NCBI GenBank assembly: GCA_031268255.1
Contig: JAIRXO010000008.1
Coordinates: 1-6,115, forward strand
Direction: 5' to 3'
DNA: 6,115 nt
Origin: Spirochaetaceae bacterium
GTDB taxonomy: Bacteria; Spirochaetota; Spirochaetia; Treponematales; Breznakiellaceae
Below the pieces are notes generated by a model. It was given only the letters and a program-made list of their open reading frames with translations, made no database searches and was not told the origin of the DNA. How positions within the stretch are numbered: the stretch's first letter is position 1; each line of letters opens with the position of its first letter. Positions 1-5,873 of the stretch are shown piece by piece. Made by a program: the position numbers and the translations under genes.

Positions 1-1155
1 GCCGGAGGAAAGATCATCATTCCGGGTCTCGTGGATGTTCATGTCCATTTCCGCGATCCCGGTTTAACCTATAAAGAGGACATCCTGTCAGGCAGCGCGG
101 CGGCGGCCAGGGGGGGCTATACCACCGTGGTCTGCATGGCCAATACCAGGCCGCCTGTTGACAATCCCGAAATCCTGGCGGCGTTTTTCGAAAAAGCCGC
201 CGCCTCACCCATTCATGTCCATACTGTCGCCGCCCTTACCCGTTCCCTCAAGGGGAAAGAACTCTGCGATCTTGCCCTTCTCTGGAAGCTCGGCGCGGCG
301 GGATTCAGCGATGACGGCATGCCCGTTATGGACTCAGGCCTCCTCAGGGACGCCCTCCGCGCGGCCAGGGAGCTTGACGCTCTGGTCAGCCTCCATGAGG
401 AAGACCCGGCCCTGATATATGACGCCGGTGTAAACGCGGGGGAAGCGGCGGCGGCTCTGGGTCTTAGGGGATCGCCGCCTGTCTCCGAGTATTCGATGAT
501 AGCCAGGGACTGCATGATTGCCCTGTCCGTAGAGGCGAAACTTCATATACAGCATGTAAGTTCGGCCCTTTCGGTAGAAGTTATACGGGCGGCAAAAAAA
601 CTCGGCGCCCGTGTCAGCGCCGAGGTAACGCCCCAGCATCTTGCCCTTACCGGTGATGCGTTAGGCGCAAAGGGAACCCTTGCTAAACTCAATCCGCCTT
701 TCAGGACCAGGTCTGACCGCGCCGCCCTCATTGGGGCGCTGCGGGACGGGACTATAGACATTATCGCCACGGACCACGCCCCCCACAGTTCAGAAGAAAA
801 AAAACTCCCCTTTACCGAAGCGCCCAGCGGCGTTACGGGCCTTGAAACCGCCCTTGGCGTATGCCTCGGCCTGGTACATCAGGGGCATTTTGATCTTATG
901 ACCCTCATCGAAAAAATGAGCCTTGCCCCGGCGAAGCTCTACGGGTTTGACGCAGGCTATATCGCCCCGGGAGGCCCCGCGGACATCGCGGTCATAGACG
1001 GGGAACAAAGCTGGGTAGTTTCCGGTTTTGTTTCAAAATCTTCCAATTCCCCCTTTATCGGGGAAACGCTTACAGGCAAGGTGCTTCTTACCGTATGCCG
1101 GGGCAATATCGTATACCGGGACGCTGATTTCCGGTATACTGGCCGTCATGGCTGA
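1..1155 (+). CDS. pyrC: Dihydroorotase, class I (5' partial)
   Basis: This zinc amidohydrolase cyclises N-carbamoyl-L-aspartate to dihydroorotate, the third step of de novo pyrimidine synthesis in the cytoplasm. The frame is open from base 1, so the start lies upstream; 384 residues are visible and, from remembered family lengths, roughly 45 N-terminal residues are missing. Counting from base 1, the metal-binding HxH is in DVHVHFRDPG (H14, H16). The other expected ligands are in SDDG (D104/D105), HEED (H132), QHVSS (H185) and TDHAPH (D258). MANTRPP (46-52) fits the substrate-binding Asn/Arg region, and PFIGETLTGK (351-360) is the usual C-terminal lid of class I enzymes. GTG at 31 is an internal Val, not a start, because conserved residues precede it. 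The stop overlaps pyrK by 8 bases. Every catalytic motif expected in the visible part is present, so it is probably active. Confidence 0.96.
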   Translation, partial: AGGKIIIPGLVDVHVHFRDPGLTYKEDILSGSAAAARGGYTTVVCMANTRPPVDNPEILAAFFEKAAASPIHVHTVAALTRSLKGKELCDLALLWKLGAAGFSDDGMPVMDSGLLRDALRAARELDALVSLHEEDPALIYDAGVNAGEAAAALGLRGSPPVSEYSMIARDCMIALSVEAKLHIQHVSSALSVEVIRAAKKLGARVSAEVTPQHLALTGDALGAKGTLAKLNPPFRTRSDRAALIGALRDGTIDIIATDHAPHSSEEKKLPFTEAPSGVTGLETALGVCLGLVHQGHFDLMTLIEKMSLAPAKLYGFDAGYIAPGGPADIAVIDGEQSWVVSGFVSKSSNSPFIGETLTGKVLLTVCRGNIVYRDADFRYTGRHG

Positions 1156-1858
1156 AGTCCTTTCCAACGAAAACATCGCGTCTGATTTCTGGCTCCTTAA
1201 GGTCAGGGAAAAGTCCGCGCGGCGGCCCGCGATGGGACAGTTCTACATGATAAGGGCCTGGGATGCCGGGCCCCTTCTTTCCCGGCCCGTAAGCGTCTTT
1301 GACTCAGGCGAGGATACTGTTTCGTTTCTTTACCGGGTCATGGGCAGGGGCACAAAGATTATTTCGGAGCTTAAAGCCGGAGACAGCCTTACGCTCCTTG
1401 GCCCCCTGGGAAGGGGTTTTTCCACAGTCTCAGGCAGGACGGCTCTTGTGGGAGGCGGGGCAGGCATAGCGCCCCTTTATTTTGCCGCCAGAACAATACG
1501 CCTGAGCGGGGCGGCCACTACCCTGGACATATTCCTCGGCTTTTCAGGCGTGCCCGTGCTGGAAGAATCCTACCGTTTGTTATGCGACAATCTTGTCGTA
1601 CAGAGCGGCGGCTTTATTACCGGTGCGGTCAAAGCGGAAGACTATGACTGTATGCTTGCCTGCGGGCCAGAGCCCATGATGAAAGCCCTCTCCGAAAAAT
1701 GCCGGGGCCTTCCGGTACGGCTTGAGCTTTCCCTCGAAAGCCGTATGGCCTGCGGTGTCGGCGCCTGTCTGGTGTGCAGCCGGGGAACCGCCGGCGGCAA
1801 TAAAAAGGTCTGCAAAGACGGGCCTGTCTTTGCCGCCGGGGAGATTTACGGCCCATGA
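1148..1858 (+). CDS. pyrK: Dihydroorotate dehydrogenase B, electron-transfer subunit PyrK
   Basis: PyrK carries FAD and a [2Fe-2S] cluster and passes electrons from the FMN of PyrD to NAD+ in a cytoplasmic PyrD2-PyrK2 complex. The product is 236 aa, slightly below the 250-260 aa I recall for the family. In order it shows a ferredoxin-reductase-type FAD barrel with RPVSVFD (46-52), a nucleotide-binding stretch GGGAGIAPL (102-110), CGPEPMM (172-178), and a C-terminal cluster site with Cys202, Cys207, Cys210 and Cys222 (CX4CX2CX11C). ATG at 1148 is chosen because the protein homology begins there. The frame is open further upstream to a TTG at 1028, but that region is the conserved C-terminus of pyrC. 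No clear Shine-Dalgarno precedes the ATG, so translation probably depends on coupling to pyrC, whose stop it overlaps by 8 bases. Its stop overlaps the pyrD start. Confidence 0.95.
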   Translation: MAEVLSNENIASDFWLLKVREKSARRPAMGQFYMIRAWDAGPLLSRPVSVFDSGEDTVSFLYRVMGRGTKIISELKAGDSLTLLGPLGRGFSTVSGRTALVGGGAGIAPLYFAARTIRLSGAATTLDIFLGFSGVPVLEESYRLLCDNLVVQSGGFITGAVKAEDYDCMLACGPEPMMKALSEKCRGLPVRLELSLESRMACGVGACLVCSRGTAGGNKKVCKDGPVFAAGEIYGP

Positions 1859-2757
1859 ACCCCCTTAAAACAAGCGTAGCCGGCATCAGCTTTAAGAATC
1901 CCCTCATCCTCGCGTCCGGGACCTGCGGCTTCGGCAGGGAATACGCTGAAATCTTCGACATAAAAAAACTCGGCGGCCTGTGTTCCAAAGGGCTTACCCT
2001 GCATCCCCGCCGGGGTAACAGCGGCATACGCGTCTGGGAAAGTTCAAGCGGCATCATGAACAGCGTGGGCCTCGAAAACCCCGGCGTAGCGGCGTTTATC
2101 AGGGACGAACTTCCCTTCATGCAAAGCCTGGGAACCGCTGTCATCGTCAATCTCAGCGGCCACAGCATAGACGACTATCTTGAAGGAACGGCCCTGCTCG
2201 ATCCTGAATCCTTTGACATGCTGGAACTCAATATCTCCTGCCCCAATGTCAAAGACGGCGGCATGAGCTTCGGTATCAAGACCGAAACAGCCCGTAACCT
2301 GACGCGCCGGGTACGGGCCCTGTGTTCCCATCCCCTGGCCGTAAAATTATCACCTAACGCCGAGGATATATCCGCCCTGGCCAGGGCCTGCGAGGAAGAA
2401 GGCGCCGACTGCGTTTCCCTGGTCAATACCTTTCTTGCCCTTGAGGTTGATCTGGAAAACAGAAAGCCTGTTTTTGACAATGTCTATGCCGGCCTTTCCG
2501 GTCCGGCGATAAAACCCATAGCCCTGCGCATGGTCCATCAGGTTTCCCATGCCGTCTCCATTCCCGTTATGGGCATGGGCGGCATCACCAGCGCGGAGGA
2601 CGCCCTCCAGTTCATCATGGCAGGCGCATCCCTTGTGCAGACAGGGACGGCCAGCTTCATCAAGCCGGACATCTCCCTGGACATACTCTCCGGCATGGAA
2701 CAGTGGCTTGGTTCCCACGGCATAAGCGGCATAGAGGAGATACGGGGAATATTATAA
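1855..2757 (+). CDS. pyrD: Dihydroorotate dehydrogenase class 1B, catalytic subunit
   Basis: This FMN enzyme oxidises dihydroorotate to orotate, the fourth step of UMP synthesis, and works with PyrK to reduce NAD+. The 300-aa TIM-barrel has the normal family length. Visible motifs are SGTCGFG (21-27), SKGLT (44-48, FMN-contacting Lys45), NSVGLENPG (69-77), LNISCPN (125-131) with catalytic Cys129, VKLSPN (163-168), VNT (190-192), GLSGPAIKP (213-221) and the phosphate-binding GMGGI and QTGTA (240-244, 262-266). An active-site Cys marks class 1; class 2 membrane enzymes use Ser. The adjacent pyrK indicates class 1B rather than fumarate-dependent 1A. The start codon sits in an ATGA overlap with the pyrK stop; a GGGGAG lies about 11 bases upstream, rather far for a good ribosome site, so coupling is likely. 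The stop codon lies inside a six-base overlap with the converging transporter gene. Confidence 0.96.
   Translation: MNPLKTSVAGISFKNPLILASGTCGFGREYAEIFDIKKLGGLCSKGLTLHPRRGNSGIRVWESSSGIMNSVGLENPGVAAFIRDELPFMQSLGTAVIVNLSGHSIDDYLEGTALLDPESFDMLELNISCPNVKDGGMSFGIKTETARNLTRRVRALCSHPLAVKLSPNAEDISALARACEEEGADCVSLVNTFLALEVDLENRKPVFDNVYAGLSGPAIKPIALRMVHQVSHAVSIPVMGMGGITSAEDALQFIMAGASLVQTGTASFIKPDISLDILSGMEQWLGSHGISGIEEIRGIL
2752..2757. other. Shared convergent 3' ends: TTATAA
   Basis: The self-complementary hexamer TTATAA holds both stop codons of two converging genes. On the + strand it reads Leu-stop for pyrD (TTA TAA, stop 2755-2757). On the - strand it reads the same way for the second CHR gene, whose stop is the complement of 2752-2754. 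There is no intergenic space, so neither operon can end in a terminator between them. I saw no good hairpin plus T-run within about 80 bases on either side. Confidence 0.95.
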
Positions 2758-3303
2758 TCCCAAAACCATACCGGCGGCTCCGGCAAGGGCGATGTAGATA
2801 ATGGGATGTTTTTTTAGGGTATGTATCAGCACGAAGAGTATAACCGTGAGTATCAATTCCGGGAGCCGTATAAATTCGTACCAGCGCGCCGCCGCGCCGT
2901 TATACAGGGTAAGTTTAATAACCCCAAAAACAGCGGCGGCAATCAGACCCGCAGCCGCGGGCCTGAATCCGCCAAAGACCGACTGGACAAAGGGATTTTC
3001 CTTAAACGATTTAAGGATGCGCGCCACAATGAGAATCACTATAATCGAAGGGCATACCAACCCAAGGGTGGCAATAACGCCGCCGGGTATTCCGGCGCAC
3101 TGAAAGCCCGTATAGGTCGCCATATTGACCCCTATAGCGCCGGGGGTGGATTCCGAGACCGCTATCATATTGGCAATGGACTCATAACTAAGCCAGTCGT
3201 ATGTATCCGCCAGGTGGTAGAGAAAGGGCAGCGTTGCCAGGCCGCCGCCAATGGCAAAAAGCCCGATCTTGAAAAATTCAACAAAAAGAAGAAGCAGTAT
3301 CAT
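2752..3303 (-). CDS. Half-size CHR-family (chromate transporter) protein, second of pair
   Basis: This is a predicted inner-membrane protein of 183 aa, a single CHR domain, about half of a full-length ChrA. Family signatures visible are FFKIGLFAIGGGLATLP (10-26) and ESTPGAIGVNMATYTG (51-66). PGG (73-75) is followed by hydrophobic segments at about 76-96, 107-131, 149-163 and 167-183. The frame extends upstream to base 3402. I chose the ATG at 3303-3301 because it overlaps the previous gene's TGA as ATGA, a GGGAC lies just upstream, and the 33 residues before it are hydrophilic and unlike the family. It is the last gene of the aspS operon and converges on pyrD. Short CHR proteins are known in pairs thought to work together in opposite membrane orientations. 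Chromate export is the textbook role of the family; the natural substrate here is not shown by the sequence. Confidence 0.9.
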   Translation of the reverse strand: MILLLLFVEFFKIGLFAIGGGLATLPFLYHLADTYDWLSYESIANMIAVSESTPGAIGVNMATYTGFQCAGIPGGVIATLGLVCPSIIVILIVARILKSFKENPFVQSVFGGFRPAAAGLIAAAVFGVIKLTLYNGAAARWYEFIRLPELILTVILFVLIHTLKKHPIIYIALAGAAGMVLGL

Positions 3304-3860
3304 ACGGTCCCGTCTTTCCCTTTTGCCGCTTTTTTGGGCATGAACAGCAGAAACCCGGCCAAGCCCGCCGAAATCACTATCCATACCGGGGATATATGCC
3401 ATACCGCCGAGAGGCCGAAGGCAATGACGCAGATGACAAGGGACTTCAGGTTCTTTACCGCGCCCTTAAAAATTTTTATCGCCGCGTCCAGAATGAGCGC
3501 GCCGACAGCCACCCGTATACCCGCAAGGGCATGCTGGACCAGGGGAATGTCCGCGAAATTGGTCAGGAAGGCCGCGAGGATGGTAATGATAATCAGAGAG
3601 GGGAGTATAAAACCCAGGGTAGTAAGTATGCCTCCCCAAACCCCCGCCTTCTTATAACCGATAAATGTCGAAACATTAACCGCTATAACGCCCGGAGTAA
3701 CCTGCCCTATGGCAAAATAGTCCATCACTTCATCCGAAGTCGTCCATGCCTTGCGCTTTACAAGCTCATGTTCAATAACCGGAAGCATGGCGTAACCGCC
3801 GCCAAAGGTAACGCAGCCCAGTTTGAAGAAGGTCCACAGCAGATCAAGATACAGATTCAT
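3300..3860 (-). CDS. Half-size CHR-family (chromate transporter) protein, first of pair
   Basis: This 186-aa inner-membrane protein has one CHR domain and is a diverged partner of the gene that follows it. Signatures are FFKLGCVTFGGGYAMLPVIE (11-30), then WTTSDEVMDYFAIGQ (39-53) and TPGVIAVNVSTFIGYKKAG (55-73). Hydrophobic segments follow at about 76-99, 107-130, 138-154 and 157-174, and the tail is lysine-rich (KKAAKGK, 176-182). The GQxTPG and FGGG motifs are closer to the family consensus than in the partner. The ATG directly abuts the aspS stop (TAAATG), and GAGGATATGGGG in the aspS tail can serve as ribosome site. The TGA overlaps the next ATG by 4 bases. Family membership is firm. Transport of chromate or a similar oxyanion is family knowledge only, and the physiological substrate is unknown. 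Confidence 0.92.
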   Translation of the reverse strand: MNLYLDLLWTFFKLGCVTFGGGYAMLPVIEHELVKRKAWTTSDEVMDYFAIGQVTPGVIAVNVSTFIGYKKAGVWGGILTTLGFILPSLIIITILAAFLTNFADIPLVQHALAGIRVAVGALILDAAIKIFKGAVKNLKSLVICVIAFGLSAVWHISPVWIVISAGLAGFLLFMPKKAAKGKDGTV

Positions 3861-5702
3861 TTACCCCATATCCTCAGGATAGAGAACAGAAAGATGCAGA
3901 TCGTCAAGCTGCTTTTGCTCAACTTCTCCGGGGCTGTCGTCCATAGGACTTACCGCGAAGGAATTTTTCGGAAAGGCAATGACCTCTTTTATGGAACTCT
4001 CCCCGGCCATGAGCATTACCAGACGGTCAAGACCCGGCGCGATGCCCCCGTGGGGCGGAGCGCCGTACTTAAACGCACCGGTCAAAAAACCAAACTTCCG
4101 TTCCGCTTCATCAGAATCAAATCCGGCTATCCTGAAAACCCGCTTTTGAAGCTCAGGGTCATGGATACGGATTGAACCCGAGGCCAATTCATAGCCGTTG
4201 AGTACCAGATCGTACAGATCGCCCTTGACCGAACCGGGGTCCTGTTCCATAGTCGCGTGATATTTTTCCTGGGGCCAGGAAAACAGATGATGGGCAGCTT
4301 CCCAGCGGTTTTCTTCCCCGTTGAATTCAAAAAGGGGAAAATCAATTATCCAGACAAATTCAAAACGTTTCGGGTCGCAGAGCCCCAGGTCCCTGCCGAG
4401 TTTACCGCGGACCGCCCCAAGGGCGATGTTGGCCGTTTTCCGGCTGGCATCGGCGACAAAAAGGATAAGGTCTCCGGGCCTTGCGCCAAGACCGGAAGTA
4501 ATCTCGTGAACCTTGTCGCCAAAAAATTTTGAAATACCGCCTTCGAATACCGGCGCTCCTTCTTTTTCAGCCACCTTCATCCAGGCAAGGCCCCTGGCCT
4601 TGTAAATTTTCGCCTGGGCTTCCAGCTCTTCAATCTGCTTGCGGGAATAATCGGCCTTTCCGGGAACAACCAGGGCCTTGACCCCGCCGCCGGAATGGGA
4701 AATTCCCCGCGAAGCGGCGGCGGCTTTCTCCTCTTCGCCGAGGGACAGGGCATCCTTAAAAGCCTGAAAGGAACTGTCCGCGACAAAGGGGGCAAAATCC
4801 CGCAAGGGCATATCAAAACGAAGATCCGGTTTATCGGTGCCGTACACTTCAAGGGCGTCCTCATAACTAAGGCGCCTGAACGGAACATTCAATTCCTGAT
4901 TAAGGGTTTTTTTAAACACATACGCGAAAAGCCCCTCGGTCATGGAAAGAATATCGTCCCGGTCCACAAAGGACATTTCAATATCAATCTGGGTAAATTC
5001 AGGCTGCCTGTCCCCCCGTGCGTCCTCGTCACGGTAACAGCGGGCAATCTGAAAGTACTTGTCAAAACCGCCTACCATAAGAAGCTGCTTGTAAAGCTGC
5101 GGCGATTGGGGCAGGGCGTAAAATTTTCCCGGATACAGCCTTGAGGGAACCAGATAATCCCGGGCGCCTTCGGGCGTGGAGCGGATAAAAGTCGGAGTCT
5201 CTATTTCGTAAAAGCCACGGCCAATCATCCATTCCCTGACCGCGAAGGCAACATCGTTCCGCAGCTTAATACGGCGCTGCATGCCCATAGACCTCAGGTC
5301 CAGGTAACGGTAACTGAGCCGCAGTTCCTCTTTAGCGCCTGATTCTTCTTCAATTTGAAAAGGAAGAGTCTCGCAACGGCTTAAAATCACCATGTTCCGC
5401 GCCAGGACTTCTATCTCGCCAGTGGGCATACCGGGGTTTATCATGGAATCAGGCCGCAGGCGGACCGTACCCTCTACGGCCACGCAGTACTCGTTCCGCA
5501 GCTCGCCGCTGCTATGCGCCAACTCAGGAGACGCGTCCTCGTCCACCACAATCTGGGAAATCCCGTACCGGTCCCTGAGGTTGATAAAAGAAATCCCCCC
5601 ATGATCCCGCTTCCGGTGTACCCACCCGTTCAGTATAACCGTTTTACCAAGATCGGCGGCCCTGAGAGCCCCGCAGGTCGTTGTCCGTTTCATTGTGTTC
5701 AT
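3861..5702 (-). CDS. aspS: Aspartyl-tRNA synthetase, bacterial type
   Basis: This class II synthetase attaches aspartate to tRNA-Asp in the cytoplasm. The 613 aa form a complete bacterial-type enzyme, slightly longer than the E. coli one. Domain order: N-terminal OB-fold for the anticodon (about 1-105, GWVHRKRDHGG at 26-36), class II core with motif 1 (GFYEIETP, 163-170) and motif 2 (CYRDEDARGDRQPEFTQ, 222-238), the bacterial GAD insertion (about 300-430), then HHLFSWP (471-477) and motif 3 (GLDRLVMLM, 557-565, Arg560). ATG at 5702-5700 is preferred over the in-frame Met4 because AGGA lies 6 bases before it. His34 sits where discriminating enzymes such as E. coli have Leu, so it may also charge tRNA-Asn. 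Other oddities are an Ala/Glu-rich stretch at about 318-338 and Leu for the usual Pro in HHPF. It heads an operon with two CHR genes. Confidence 0.98.
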   Translation of the reverse strand: MNTMKRTTTCGALRAADLGKTVILNGWVHRKRDHGGISFINLRDRYGISQIVVDEDASPELAHSSGELRNEYCVAVEGTVRLRPDSMINPGMPTGEIEVLARNMVILSRCETLPFQIEEESGAKEELRLSYRYLDLRSMGMQRRIKLRNDVAFAVREWMIGRGFYEIETPTFIRSTPEGARDYLVPSRLYPGKFYALPQSPQLYKQLLMVGGFDKYFQIARCYRDEDARGDRQPEFTQIDIEMSFVDRDDILSMTEGLFAYVFKKTLNQELNVPFRRLSYEDALEVYGTDKPDLRFDMPLRDFAPFVADSSFQAFKDALSLGEEEKAAAASRGISHSGGGVKALVVPGKADYSRKQIEELEAQAKIYKARGLAWMKVAEKEGAPVFEGGISKFFGDKVHEITSGLGARPGDLILFVADASRKTANIALGAVRGKLGRDLGLCDPKRFEFVWIIDFPLFEFNGEENRWEAAHHLFSWPQEKYHATMEQDPGSVKGDLYDLVLNGYELASGSIRIHDPELQKRVFRIAGFDSDEAERKFGFLTGAFKYGAPPHGGIAPGLDRLVMLMAGESSIKEVIAFPKNSFAVSPMDDSPGEVEQKQLDDLHLSVLYPEDMG

Positions 5703-5708
5703 ATATCA

Positions 5709-5712
5709 TCCT
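5709..5712 (-). promoter_or_regulatory. Ribosome binding site of aspS
   Basis: AGGA on the - strand lies 6 bases before the ATG at 5702-5700. The alternative in-frame ATG at 5693-5691 would be 15 bases away, too far, so this site decides the start in favour of the longer protein. Confidence 0.75.
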
Positions 5713-5729
5713 AAAATATAAAGCATATC

Positions 5730-5761
5730 AAGGACCCTTACCAGTGGGAGGAAGGGGACTT
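5730..5761 (-). repeat. Imperfect inverted repeat in the presumed aspS leader
   Basis: AAGGACCCTT (5730-5739) and AAGGGGACTT (5752-5761) are inverted partners matching at 8 of 10 positions. They leave a five-pair inner stem (CCCTT/AAGGG), two G-A mismatches, a three-pair outer stem and a 12-base loop. In the aspS leader this could fold about 30 bases before the start codon. There is no continuous T-run after it in the leftward direction, so it is not a standard terminator. It lacks the conserved T-box sequences known from aminoacyl-tRNA synthetase leaders. A chance structure is possible. Confidence 0.35.
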
Positions 5762-5788
5762 TTCTACTAATCGTTGGCACTGATCGAC

Positions 5789-5802
5789 AATTTTCGAAAA
5801 TT
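5789..5802. repeat. Perfect 14-bp palindrome AATTTTCGAAAATT, candidate operator
   Basis: The 14 bases are exactly self-complementary with a TTCGAA centre. Flanking them, TCGACAA (5784-5790) and TTGTTGA (5803-5809) are inverted partners at 6 of 7 positions, one base off register. The palindrome ends 3 bases before the rightward -35 box and lies downstream of the predicted leftward start site. It could bind a dimeric regulator of one or both promoters, or fold as a hairpin in the aspS leader. The regulator is not identifiable from this sequence. Confidence 0.5.
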
Positions 5803-5805
5803 TTG

Positions 5806-5834
5806 TTGACAAATCTTAAAAACCGGATTATTAT
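5806..5834 (+). promoter_or_regulatory. Sigma70-type promoter for the ABC transporter gene
   Basis: A consensus -35 box TTGACA (5806-5811) is followed after exactly 17 bases by TATTAT (5829-5834), five of six matches to the -10 consensus. Transcription would begin near 5841, giving a leader of about 33 bases before the ATG at 5874. Its position and orientation fit the ABC gene. It is the strongest promoter-like sequence I see in the window. Confidence 0.75.
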
Positions 5835-5858
5835 ACTCCTCTTCGTTTGATTTGTATA
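5830..5858 (-). promoter_or_regulatory. Possible sigma70-type promoter for aspS and the CHR pair
   Basis: Read on the - strand, a perfect -10 box TATAAT (5835-5830) is preceded after 17 bases by TATACA (5858-5853), four of six matches to TTGACA. Transcription would start near 5823 and give a leader of about 120 bases that includes the palindrome and the imperfect stem. The -10 box overlaps the rightward promoter's -10 box almost completely. I saw no better aspS promoter closer to the gene. The weak -35 box keeps this tentative. Confidence 0.45.
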
Positions 5859-5862
5859 CGAT

Positions 5863-5869
5863 GGAAGGG
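5863..5869 (+). promoter_or_regulatory. Ribosome binding site of the ABC ATPase gene
   Basis: GGAAGGG lies 4 bases before the ATG at 5874. An ATG at 5861 overlaps this site but is in another frame, so 5874 is the start. Confidence 0.75.
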
Positions 5870-5873
5870 AAGT

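Noticed and set aside
1028..1147. Upstream extension of pyrK to a TTG start
   Set aside because: This stretch encodes the conserved C-terminal lid of PyrC in another frame, and the PyrK family begins at the ATG at 1148.
1629..2168. Open frame of 179 codons on the - strand
   Set aside because: It is antisense to the pyrK and pyrD junction, with an Arg/Pro-rich shadow composition and no motif.
2697..2715. GGAAC / GTTCC hairpin near the end of pyrD
   Set aside because: It is a five-pair stem in coding sequence with no T-run on either strand; it is likely chance.
2771..2815. Possible terminator after pyrD: CCGG-CGGCT-CCGG followed by a run of seven T
   Set aside because: The stem has only four pairs and the T-run (2809-2815) begins 25 bases later, so it does not have terminator geometry. 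The T-run encodes Lys-Lys in the CHR gene opposite.
3304..3402. N-terminal extension of the second CHR protein
   Set aside because: The 33 extra residues are hydrophilic, lie inside the preceding gene and do not resemble the family. The ATGA overlap at 3300-3303 gives a better start.
2821..3657. Open frame of 278 codons on the + strand
   Set aside because: It runs antisense across both CHR genes, whose - strand products have clear family motifs and membrane segments. Its product is Lys/Arg/Asn-rich, shows no recognisable motif, and ignores the real gene boundary.
3396..4175. Open frame of 259 codons on the + strand
   Set aside because: It is antisense to the first CHR gene and the 3' end of aspS, with no recognisable domain. 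The frame is open because of the base composition of the real genes opposite.
5703..5873. T-box riboswitch upstream of aspS
   Set aside because: I found no TGG-ACC-type antiterminator bulge sequence, specifier loop or terminator in the leader.
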